A stretch of DNA of 64,000 bases from Lumnitzera littorea (taxonomy: Eukaryota > Streptophyta > Magnoliopsida > Myrtales > Combretaceae): positions 9,546,828-9,610,827 of the forward strand of contig JAMXBB010000004.1 of assembly GCA_024138015.1 (NCBI GenBank), read 5' to 3'. The notes below the pieces were generated by a model that saw nothing but the letters and a program-made list of their open reading frames with translations, did not search any database and had not been told where the DNA came from. This document shows positions 37,656 through 48,302 of this stretch, one piece after another; the first letter of the stretch is position 1, and each line of letters opens with the position of its first letter. The translations under genes were made by a program, and so were the position numbers.

Positions 37656-38135
37656 ATTGTGCATTAAATAAAGTAAATTCAAAGACCTCTCAACAAAATC
37701 ATGAATTAGGGGGATGATCGGAGGAAGAGTGGATGTAAAATGTGTTTGTTTTAGATTATGGTGCTTGGTGAGATGGAAGAGAGAATTGTATACACTTTAG
37801 TCAAATGGATAAAATTTTTATGACTCTTTCTCGGTTGGCGAGATGTTAAATCTAATTTTTAGTTTAAGAATCTTTGGTTAAATGGCTCGAGTAAACTTTG
37901 ATTTTCATAAATTAGCTAGTGAATTCTAATATTAAGTATTGTTGGAGCATTCGAATATGGTCAGATGAAATTGATTGACTTTATTATTGCAAGTTAGTTG
38001 AGAATGACTTTCTTACCTTTCTTTATGTCAAGTGTATTCGTTCACCGGTTTCCTAAATAGTGATAAATTTTTATTAGTGTTTCTTGTCCCGAAAGTTTTG
38101 TTTTGATTTATTTACTTGAGGACAAGCAAATGCTT

Positions 38136-38150
38136 AAGTGTGGGGAAATT
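38136..38150 (+). other. Polypurine tract of the Athila-like element
   Basis: AAGTGTGGGGAAATT directly precedes the TG of the 3' LTR. Confidence 0.8.
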
Positions 38151-39378
38151 TGATAACTCTAATTTTAAACATATTTCATATGGTGATTTTATAGTATTTC
38201 CCTCACATTTTTGGTTTGCTTTAAAGAAAATGATACTTAATTGAGTAAAATTTTGATTTCAAGGTTTGAACGCGTTTTAGGATTGAAAACGAAGAAAAGG
38301 AATCAAGTTTCACTCAATTCCGAGTTCAAACGAAGAAGTTATGAAGTTTTGAAGTTTTGAAGTTATGCAGAAAATTTTGTCTTAGTGCAGAAAGTTACAC
38401 AACCTGGGGACACAACTATGTCCCAGGCCGTGTCTAGTGACAAAAATAGAATCCGTGTAATATATATATAAAAGGATATCTTAGGGTTTAAAAGGGAGAG
38501 AGACATTACAGAAACGGAAAGAAACACAAGAGAAGAGAAGAGACTTGAGGAGAACATCAAGAAAGAGGCGGAAACAACATCAGCTTCAAGATTAGAGAGA
38601 TTGTTCATCAATTAAAGGGGTTTTCCATGTTTTATTTTATATTTTTTATGGAACTCGTTTTTAGATTCATTATGATAGCTTAGAATTCGAGTATTTAGGA
38701 TTATAGAACCTAGGGTTTCATGTAACCCTTGGATTGAATTATAATTTCAATAAAGTTTCTATCTTTTCTTGATTCAATTATGTTGTTTAATTATTGATTG
38801 ATAATTCTAGAGTATCAGTATATGATATTATGCATGATGATTGAGAAATTGCATGTGTAATTAGATCTTAGCATAATTGAAGAGAATTACATGTATACTT
38901 AGAGATAAGATACATATTTCTTTCGGAAAGTTGATTGTTTATATGGGAATTCATTATACATTAATGCAATTTTAAGTTATATTACTAAGTGAAGAGATTC
39001 CGGTAAATAATTTAGGATTAGGGTTAATATGCTTGAGAAAGATATTAGCTTTAATTATGAATTCCTCCGGTCAAGAATAATAGAAACTGAATTGAATATA
39101 TTTTAAGTGGTTACATGTTAAACACTAGGGGAAATAATTCCTAAATACGTTATTAATTTCTTGAAGTCATTCATAGTTTATTGCTTTCTAATTTGCTTAA
39201 TTAAGCCTCATAATTAGTTTAGTTTGTTAATTTCAGTATTTTTAATCCATTTAACTCATCACAATTTTCCTGTTAGATAATAAAGCTAAAGTTAATATTA
39301 GTACTCAAAATCTCTGAAGGATCGACTCGGACTCACATCCGCTATATTAAAATTGATAGGTGCACTTGCCTCGTATCA
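38151..39378 (+). repeat. 3' LTR of the Athila-like element
   Basis: 1228 bp, collinear with 30284-31508. Visible differences include a small duplication of TTTTGAAG near 38346-38361. Confidence 0.93.
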
Positions 39379-39383
39379 AGATT

Positions 39384-40364
39384 ATTTCAAATAAGTGATA
39401 TTAATGCTTCACCACATTTTATAAATACAATGTCAAGTACTTAAGGCTAAACTGTTACATTTACATGTGAGCGTAACTAGTTTTGGAAGTACATACATAA
39501 TGATTGTACTTGAATATTAAAGTGTTGATGTGGTTGCTAAGCTGCATGTTGTGATGTGTTGCTATGAATTGATGATTTTCTCATTTGGAGTACTTGTAGA
39601 ATTGGTTGACCACTGTTAAAATGAATTAAATTAAACTTGAACTATAACTTTAAAACAGTAGGCTGCAATCTATTAAGGGCTCATTTATAATTCTCTTGGC
39701 AAAATATCAACCTTTTGGAGAAACAAAATGTCATCTTCTCCTAATCTTGATGCTAACTAAGTGATAGGGAAGGAGATTGAAAAAGGTTTAGGAGCTTGTC
39801 CGGAGAAGTTCGGGAAGAATGAGTCTTTATTGTATAAGCCTAAATTTGATCAACATCTACTTGCACATTTGTAACCTAATTCTTTAACTTAAATTAAAGT
39901 GGAATCAATTTCTTTAACCTCATATTGGTTTGACTAATGATATACGTATTATATTTGTTTTGTTGTATTGCACTTAATAAATTGATTATGACCTTATATG
40001 TAATTGTTTTGCTTATATATTATTTTTATATCAATCCCTTCTCAAGTAATAGTTTACTTACATTATTATAGAATTTTTTTCCAGTCTCAAATAGTTGTGT
40101 TGTGCATTATATTACCATAAGTATAAAGCTAGCGATAAGGAGTAGTAGCAAATGAAAATGTTATTCAAGTAGGTTTAGACTGTCCAATTTGATTTGTGTA
40201 TATAAGCTGTTATAAAACAAACCTTTCTTTTATAAGCTCTGTAAGTTAAATTTCATGTAAATGTACATTTTACTACATATTATGTCATATATATATATAA
40301 AGTTAAATTTGTGAACCAATGGTGACTTAGAATGTTTTAGTTGTTTGTGTTTTGTGTACATTAG
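39384..40364. other. Intergenic AT-rich DNA
   Basis: No supported gene. At 39728-39872 there is a short reading frame starting MSSSPNLDAN with one stop. It may be a gene or transposon relic, but I recognise no family. Confidence 0.4.
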
Positions 40365-40750
40365 ATTTAGGGAGAATTATAATGGAGGGGATCACCGTTT
40401 GGGAGTAAGTTTAAATAAGAAATCAACGTTTAAAAATATATTGAAATAAAATATCAATGTTATAAATAAGTTTTAAAAAGTATAAATAAATGATTAATAT
40501 TTTGAAATGTTTAAATAAATGATTAATATTTCATAAAATGGTTTAAATAAAGGATTCATAATAACCAATCCATAAAATTATTTGGACCACTTTATGAAAC
40601 ATTAATTTTTTATTTAAACTTTTCAAAATGTTAATTCTTTATTTAAATCATTTTATGAAACGTTAATTTTTTATTTGAATTTTTTTAATTATTGATCTTC
40701 TATTTGAACTTAGATTTAAAAGTTATCACTTCTATTGTAATTCTCTAATC
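40365..40750. mobile_element. MITE-like element upstream of the AHL gene
   Basis: Imperfect terminal inverted repeats: GGAGAATTATAATGGAGGGG at the left, and the right end reversed gives AGAGAATTACAATAGAAGTG. The interior repeats ATTAATATTT and AAATAAATGATTAA words on both sides of a centre near 40560 and would fold back on itself. It is related to 20505-20766. No clear target duplication was found. Confidence 0.6.
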
Positions 40751-41036
40751 AGATTTATGATAAAGTGTTACCACTAGATGCATATGTTCTATCATCACGA
40801 AAAATGATTTAGTAATAGGATTAATTGGTGATATATAAATATCAATAATATTTCAACACGTGATAATAAAGATATTTATTATTATATTCTATTACCACGT
40901 ATTATTATTATTATTATTATTGTCATTTATTGTGAAGGTTAAAACCTTTGGATGTTTTGCATTGACCTGTTTGTTTGTGTTTCTGTATTGTGTATCCCAT
41001 CCAACCCGGCGACGACCTCTCTACCTCTCCCTGTCC

Positions 41037-41062
41037 CTCTCTCTCTCTCTCTCTCTCTCTCT
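41037..41062 (+). repeat. CT microsatellite in the AHL 5' leader
   Basis: A run of 13 CT units about 20 bp before the chosen start codon. Pyrimidine tracts are common in plant 5' leaders and this one is likely length-variable. Confidence 0.9.
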
Positions 41063-41084
41063 CGTTCTCCAACCCCACCATATT

Positions 41085-44000
41085 ATGGAAAACAATGACA
41101 CCCAAGTTCCTCCTTACTACCACACTTCCACCACCATTTCCTCCGCCACTCCGACCGCGGTACCTACACCTTCCAACGGCCTTTCTTCTGGTGATGGGAC
41201 CCACATGCTGTATCCTCACGTATCACCTCCAGTCGATACAGCTAAGAAGAAGAGAGGAAGACCCAGAAAGTACGGAACACCTGAACAAGCTAGAGCTGCT
41301 AGGGAAGCGGCGTCGTTTGCTTTGAAAGAGAAGAGAGAGAGAGAACACTCGCAGCAGCATTACCAACAGCACCACCATCAAGAAGAAGTACCACCTGGTT
41401 TTGGAAACACTTCTTCTTATCTTAAGAAGATCCATTTCGGTGGTGTAGGTGAGTTTTCTGGTTTTTTATCTTTTGGGGGTTGTTTTCAAGTTTTGATATT
41501 GAGGTTGCAATCAGGTAAAATTTGGGATTTTGAGTGGAGGGTTTGAGTTTGTTTTTGTTGTTTCTTGGTGTTTTTATGTTTTAAGTGTGTTGAAAATTTG
41601 TGTTCTTTTAAGTTAAACACACAACTTAATTTTGTTTTGCGTGTTGAAAGTTTCCTTCTTTTTTTTATTTCCACTTCCTTTGTTTTTCCCTTTGTTCCAC
41701 TGCATGGTCTGTATTTTGAGCTAATGGGGTACGAATATGTGTAATTTTGTGATTACGTAGGTGGTTGTCTGTTTTGTCGGGTCGTGTTTGGATTGCATGG
41801 TATGCCAAGTTCGTAATGTTATATATATGGCTAAATATCAGAAGTTAATTTTTATACTGGTGAATGTAGGTCACGTCTTCGTTAATATTTGAGTTAGCTA
41901 AGTCATGCAACCGGGATTCTGCCTCTGCAGTCGTATTTTAAGTTGGATCTTTTTCGGTTCTCGTTGCTGCATTACCCCCGGATTTCCACCCTATCGAATT
42001 CAAGCTCATGAAATGTAGTAATGGTTGGTGGTATTTTTTCGTTTCTCCAAAATGATTCATGTGATAGGAGGTTAGTGAGTAGGGATGTGGTTGCTAATGT
42101 CATCGTGCCAGAGTATTCATGCAGCCGAGTCCATGATAGACAATGAAGGTTTGTGTCTCGAAGTCAATGTTGTTGTTAGAAGATATGCATATCCAAGACC
42201 ATGAAACGTCGATGAGCCAAGACTGTGAAAGTGATAATGGTTAGAGAATGTTGCCATCTGTTTTCTCATCTACATGTACAAGAATGGAGGCATGTGTGTT
42301 CTGTTTTCTTTCAGAATGCTTGATGTACTTGGTCTTCAGGAAGTTCTAAACCAACCCCCCCCCCCCACCTCTTCTCCTCTTTTCCTGGGATGATGCTTAA
42401 TGATATGTGTGATTTTATTCCGAAGAGAAAAACTTTACTTATTTGATTTCATTCAGCTTGAAAGTGTAAAGGTCATAACTTGGTGGCTTGTAATCTTTAT
42501 ATGATAGTTCTGGTTAAAGGATGGTTGTTTAAATTATTGGTGCAAGGGAGATCAAGTGTTTCTTGCATGCAAAACCCTCCTTTTCTTAGTGCAAAAGCCA
42601 GAGCCTAGTCGTTTCTTATGCTCTTTCTGAGTGGCAATGCATGAGTCTATGTTAATTCAATTGTCAAATGGTAATGGTATTCCTTTTATGCATAGTCAAT
42701 AGATGTTCTGCAAAGCATTAATACAATTTTGACACATGCATAGTTTGTTTAGATGATATTTGGTTTGCTTTGCCTGCTCTGTAGGATTAATTATACACTT
42801 GATGTTGTTTAGCAATTTCTTGTTTTATTTGGTAATTTTTCTACCTTGTTGAAATGGTCTCCCACTATGCTCCAATTAATGCAGGTGATGCAGGGCATGG
42901 ATTTTCTCCTCATATTCTAACTGTGGCTCCTGGTGAAGTATGTTATCCTCCATTCCTGATTTTATAAACTTCTGTATGTAAGTGGGTGTTGAGATTTCGT
43001 CTACCTAGAAAGTGTGTGGTACTACTATAATTTCTTCGAAATTTGTCTTGTTTGAATTGTTCAATTTACAAACTGTGTCCTTGCATTTCTTACGATTTGA
43101 ATGAGACAAATGCATAATGTTTGTAATTATTTCTTCAAAAATATAAAACAGCAGCTTTTTAATCCTCTTCCTCAGAGAAAAGCCCTTGGAGGGTTTGACT
43201 TAATAGAAGACATGGCCTCCAAGGTAGCAGTAGAAGTCTTTGTTGGCTAAGACCACCACTAGTTCTTCTTTGGGCTTTTGTGAAAACTGTTCTTACTTTC
43301 AGTTGGTTGGTTGTTTACTTTGTTTTCGGTCTATTCTCTTGTCATGCTGCCCTATGCAAATAAATTCCTGATCATAGATTTATGGCCTCTTTTCTGGATG
43401 AAGTATTGCTAAATCTTGATATCTTTGCTCCTATAAATTCTTGAAATGGAAGTAGCTCATAAGTGTACATGCATTGAACACAATGATTTTCATAGCAATT
43501 GACATTGTGCATCAATGATTTTATTGGAGATGGAAGTTGTGTTTCCCTGGAGGAATGGGAATTTTATGTTAAATGTGGGTATAACACATATCTACCATTC
43601 TTATTTACAAAAAAAAATAAATAAATAAAAATTACATCAATACAAATCATATCAAAGAAGTTGCATATCAATTAAAATCAAAGAAGTCACATTTATTACA
43701 TGCAATTTAGCAATGAAGTCCATTTAAGCCTTCCCACCAAACCGGTAGTTTTCCTACCAATTGATCAATAGGGTGGTCGAGGAAGATGTTTACCTTAAGT
43801 CTACCGATCAATCGGTAGGGTAATTGGACACACAAAATTGCATGTAGGACATGCGATATACATAAAAGCTAAAATTGCATGTCAAAAATGCGATTTTGCC
43901 AAGGTGTTTATGTATTTTTTTTTAATGTTATTGTTATTTGCATAATTAAGTTAATGGTGGATCAGTAAACATACAAAAATGTTTGTTAAATGTTGACAGG

Positions 44001-46513
44001 GTTCTTTGACTTGGTACAGTAATTGTACAGTTAATGAGGGAAAATGCAATCAATTGAAAATGACATCGCACTTTCTGTTGCCATTCTTGATTATTACTTT
44101 TATTGATATGCTAAGCTTACTTACCAATAAAGTTTCCATCAATTTGATTGACAGGATGTGGCCCAGAAAATCATGCTGTTTGTGCAGCAGTGCAAACGAG
44201 AACTATGTGTTCTTTCTGCATGTGGTACAGTCTCTAATGCATCTCTGCGCCAGCCAGCAACATCAGGAGGCAGCATCATGTATGAGGTAATCTTTCACCA
44301 CTTATTCCATCATGCCTTTTTAGTGAATAAACAAGCAATGATAGTATTAGTTTGTAGTTACAATCCAGCATATAATTACATTGAATAAAGAAATCATTGG
44401 CAACTCTTACATTCGTATCATCGCTCACTGAGGGAAAGTGCTTGAGTTAAAATATTTCTGCACTTTCAATCATTACTTTTCGGCTTCTTCTATTGTTTTG
44501 TGCCATTTGACATAAACTATACATTGCCCAATTTATATGTTTATCCCTAAATAAATTGTTTAGGCAAGTACATTAAAAGTTGCCCTTTTTATATGTTTAT
44601 CCTAAACAAGGGAAAAATTGCAATAAAAGGACCTAAATTTTTTTCAAAAAGGGGTTAAAATAGGAACATTTTCACTCTTTGTTTCAGTGCCGTTAAAGTT
44701 AAGTCCTGAAATGGGGGAAAGAAAAAGAATCAAAACATAGATCATGAAATGTAAAAAAAATAAGAAATAATGAAATGACCTAAGTTTTTTATACTCTTTT
44801 TTCTTTTCCCATTTGATAACCTAATTCTATAATTTCTTCTTCTTCTTCTTTTCCCCCCCCTTCTCCATTTGAGGACTTGTGCTTTTATTTTTTCCCATTT
44901 TAGGACCTTACCTTTGGCAGCACCTGTAACAGATAAAGGAGGCCCTATTTGGACTTATTTTTGAAAACTAGGCCCTGAAATGAAAGTTTTGAAAACATAA
45001 GTCCTAAAACCAAAAATAGAGAGAACTTTTGTTCTGCTATTGTATTTTTCCCATAAATAAATTGACTATCAAATGCATGATAAAACTTCTGACTTATAGC
45101 CAGTCTGCTTTATGGTTAGTGATGACTGATTAATCAATCTATTGATTTCCACAATCAGGAAAACGGCTATTAGCTTTGATAGTATACTTTGCCTTTGCTT
45201 TGAATGAGCTTGCTGGCTGCCTTGGCTGAAAACTGCTGGATGGAGCTGGTATTGTGCCAACCAATAACATATGTGATTACTGGCAACTGGAATTGATGAT
45301 AATGAGAAAGATATAAATATTTGAAATTTTAGCTTGTCCAGTATAAAATGGTCCTAAGGTAGTCAATATAAAATAGTCCTATCAATGTTTCTCCAATATA
45401 GTTGCTTAACCTACTTGAATATTATAGGTCCTTCAAAAGATATCCTAGCTTAGATTAGTTAATATAGTTTGTCAATATGGGCTTTTATAACTCCGAGGGG
45501 ATGATCTAGTGGTTAAAGTACAAGAGGCTCACATGACAGTTTGTATGAGGTTTAAGTTCAAATCTCACTAAGGATACTTCTTAGTGCTATTTACACAGCG
45601 CAAGGTGCAACCTATACTTGATTGTTGAGGGGTCTTATGGTCTTGTACTCAAAGATAGCCATTCAATCATGGCCCCATAGCATAGTGAAATACTATAATT
45701 CAGCTGAATTAAAAAGGGAAAGAAAAAGAGAATGCTAAATTATGATTATCAAAGGAAAAATGCTATATATTAGAGAAACCTTTCTGCTTTTATCCTAAAG
45801 TTAGTGACTGCTGATATTCATAGACTAGATCTGTGTGGTTATGTATTCATATATGGGACATTTAGATATGCGGGCTTGACTTATAGTTATGACTGCATTG
45901 ACTTAGATGATATATGTTGTCACCAAGAATTTATACTTAGATGTATTGTATTGCTCCTTGTGCTGCTGGGTTCATCAGAAAGTCAACTCAAACTAAGATA
46001 TCCTCAAGGGGATAATGATTTTATATGCTCTTACTAGTGGCGGTCTTATCATTGAATGCGTTTCCTTCTCAGGCCTGCATCTGTTAACTCCCCCGTTTTC
46101 TCTTTAACTTTTCCCCTCCCCATAGTGTTTCTTGGTTTCAAGGGCCACTCAAGTTTATCTCTTTATGTCTTAACTGTAACAGATTGCATTTTATGGTTTA
46201 GGGATGTTTCGAGATTATTTCGCTGTCTGGATCTTATGTGCGGACTGATATCGGGGAAAGGACTGGGGGGCTGAGTGTATGCTTATCTAATAGTGATGGC
46301 CAAATTGTTGGTGGAGGTGTTGGTGGGCCTTTAAGAGCGGGTGGGCCTGTACAGGTTATTGTTGGAACCTTTCTAGTCGGTACAAAGAAGGAATCAGGGA
46401 AGTTGCAATCACCATTTGGTGGGACTACATTGTCGAGTGTTGGATTCCACTCGACAATAGACTTTTCAGGTGGAGGTCGTTTCATGGTTCACCAAGGGGG
46501 CCAAATACGATAA
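41085..46513 (+). CDS. AT-hook motif nuclear-localised protein with PPC domain (AHL)
   Basis: Exons 41085-41448, 42885-42937, 44155-44286 and 46202-46513 join in frame to 286 codons, all with GT-AG introns. Residues 1-50 are Ser/Thr/Pro-rich. KKKRGRPRKYG (about residues 54-64) is the AT-hook that binds the DNA minor groove and overlaps a basic nuclear signal. A Gln/His-rich stretch follows. The PPC/DUF296 domain spans roughly residues 123-240, from GFSPHILTVAPGEDVAQKI through LCVLSACGTVSNASLRQP and EIISLSGSYV to VIVGTFLV. AHL proteins form trimers on AT-rich DNA and regulate growth and defence genes. The ATG was chosen because the upstream in-frame sequence is UTR-like. The usual GRFEI at the start of exon 4 reads GCFEI. 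Introns carry a MITE-like element and a SINE. Confidence 0.9.
44610..45052. mobile_element. MITE-like element in AHL intron 3
   Basis: The ends GGGAAAAATTGCAATA and, reversed, GGGAAAAATACAATAG are terminal inverted repeats. The interior has mirrored words such as GGACCTAA/TAGGACC and AGTCCTGAAAT/GGCCCTGAAAT. The flanks CTAAACAA and ATAAATAA agree at six of eight bases, possibly an 8-bp target duplication. No transposase is present. Confidence 0.6.
45492..45728 (+). mobile_element. tRNA-derived SINE in AHL intron 3
   Basis: GGGGATGATCTAGTGGTTAA (45497-45516) fits a pol III A box, and GTTCAAATCTC (45557-45567) fits a B box at the expected spacing of about 40 bp. A unique body and an A-rich tail (to about 45728) follow. 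This is the layout of plant SINEs, which rely on LINE proteins for mobility. Target duplications were not found. Confidence 0.7.
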
Positions 46514-47215
46514 CTTCTCGCCCCCTTTCTATTAGAGAATGCAACATGACATGTCCCTTGGCGAACAACTTCCAGACTATATAAGTGGCTCTGCTGGCAG
46601 GACAAGAGGCATTTTGTTTTGCGAAACCTCTGTCGTACAGGTTTTTTTTTTTGGCAGGGGGAAGTAAAATGGTGGCCTCTTTGCTTATCCTTCTTGTTGT
46701 ATACAGCTTCATGTATATAATCCATCCTCCTCAAGGTGATGATCCTTTGGAACCATATTTTGCATCATACAAGCCTACGAATGACCTGTTTGTGACATGT
46801 GTATAATCCAAATTTGACTGTTCCTTAAATCAACAATTGTGTATATATATATATGTTTGTGTGTGTGTGTGTGTATAGATTGGCTATTTCATAGGAGGTT
46901 TTGTTACTTTTTAGCAGTGTAACGAAAGATTGGTGCATCTTGGTATGTAAATGATGATAGGTGCATCGAGCACTCAAATGTTTTGGCATCATCTTCGTCC
47001 TTCTTTACTTCTTAAACACTTTCCAAACTTTGTATCGTTCTATTTCAGCCTTGATGAAAGTAAATCATGTCGAGCTGCAAAGGATTTGGCATTGCTAGCC
47101 ATACGACGTAGCTTGACACTTGTGGTTGTGACCTTGTAATATGATATGATATGATCCTAAGGATCCTTTTTTTCGTTGTTGACTTTGTTGTGTAAATAAA
47201 AAAACGTCGAATTTT
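46514..47215 (+). other. Probable AHL 3' UTR and flank
   Basis: No further coding exon is needed after the TAA at 46511. The segment contains a TA/TG microsatellite (46843-46876). AATAAAAAAAC near 47196 is a candidate poly(A) signal. Open frames here lack recognisable motifs. Confidence 0.5.
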
Positions 47216-47516
47216 CCTAATGTCACTGTTCATGTAGTCCAGCTGAGGGCTTGTTAAATCTGCTTATCTGGTTTTTGTCCTGGGCCTGGCCCTTATTCGC
47301 TGCTTTGAATGAAGATCATGGATTCAAACGAAAAAGTGATTAAAAAATTAAAAAAGAAAATGTTAAAAAATGCTATAAACTGGAGGGACCTTAAAGCATA
47401 AAAATTGGCGTTTCTGGACCTTCATAGAGGCATTGATGATTTGGGAGCTAATATGTGTGTGTGTGTATAAGTTTATGTTCTTTAGGGTAATTATATTTTA
47501 GTTACTTGTATTTTTA

Positions 47517-47903
47517 CTCTTTTTCACTTTAATTACATGTATTTTAATTTTTTGACACTAAAAGTACCTGACTTTACTTTTTTTCATTTTGGGTACTTAT
47601 ATTTTTTCCTTTTTTTACACTTAAAGCACTTGTATTTTGTAAAGTTGCACGTTTCACTTTATTGCCCATTCTTTAGGTAGTGTTGTTTGGTCGAATAATT
47701 TTTGTGGTATTGAATTAAATAAAAAATTTTATTCTGTGTTTAATATGATAAATTTAATTGGTAATTAAATGAAAATTAGATTTATAGATTTGATAAAATT
47801 CTCAAATTTTGTTTTATTTACACCATAATATAAAAATAAAATTTATTAGATAAAAACAAAAAAAAATATTTTTTATTTTAAAAAATATCCTTTCATATTA
47901 TAA
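47517..47903 (+). repeat. 387-bp duplicate, copy one, left of the N
   Basis: Matches 47916-48302 base for base apart from one A/T difference in the homopolymer near 47880. Copy one is followed by 11 bases (CACAGAAATTA) and then the N. Confidence 0.97.
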
Positions 47904-47914
47904 CACAGAAATTA

Positions 47915-47915
47915 N
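47915..47915. other. Single ambiguous base (N), contig join
   Basis: The only N seen in the window. It sits exactly at the junction of two near-identical 387-bp copies and is therefore probably a forced contig join. Confidence 0.9.
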
Positions 47916-48302
47916 CTCTTTTTCACTTTAATTACATGTATTTTAATTTTTTGACACTAAAAGTACCTGACTTTACTTTTTTTCATTTTGGGTACTTATA
48001 TTTTTTCCTTTTTTTACACTTAAAGCACTTGTATTTTGTAAAGTTGCACGTTTCACTTTATTGCCCATTCTTTAGGTAGTGTTGTTTGGTCGAATAATTT
48101 TTGTGGTATTGAATTAAATAAAAAATTTTATTCTGTGTTTAATATGATAAATTTAATTGGTAATTAAATGAAAATTAGATTTATAGATTTGATAAAATTC
48201 TCAAATTTTGTTTTATTTACACCATAATATAAAAATAAAATTTATTAGATAAAAACAAAAAAAAATATTTTTTATTTTTAAAAATATCCTTTCATATTAT
48301 AA
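47916..48302 (+). repeat. 387-bp duplicate, copy two, right of the N
   Basis: Starts immediately after the N with CTCTTTTTCACTTT and stays collinear with copy one for 387 bp, then continues into unique sequence. Confidence 0.97.

Larger units (their letters stand above)
30284..39378 (+). mobile_element. Athila-lineage Ty3/gypsy element lacking pol, 9.1 kb
   Basis: LTRs at 30284-31508 and 38151-39378 start TGATAACTCTAATTTTAAAC and end CGTATCA. The flanks AGATT (30279-30283) and AGATT (39379-39383) are a perfect target duplication. The primer site is at 31515-31532 and the polypurine tract at 38136-38150. Internally there is a decayed gag-protease frame (31663-34374), a palindrome array (34641-34816), an ATHILA-type second ORF (35504-36809), a second polypurine-like tract, and a three-unit 69-bp repeat. 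No reverse transcriptase, RNase H or integrase is present between protease and ORF2, where a normal Athila has several kilobases of pol. It therefore depended on proteins of a relative. Confidence 0.93.

Noticed and set aside
40860..41084. In-frame upstream extension of the AHL open frame
   Set aside because: It encodes low-complexity Ile/Leu and Ser-Leu repeats from an AT-rich leader and a CT microsatellite. The ATG at 41085 fits the family better.
43590..43935. Possible insertion in AHL intron 2 with mirrored CCGGTAG/CTACCGATC words
   Set aside because: Terminal repeats and target duplication could not be defined.
46234..46806. Several overlapping open frames around the AHL stop
   Set aside because: They are shadows of exon 4 or lie in the 3' UTR without recognisable motifs.
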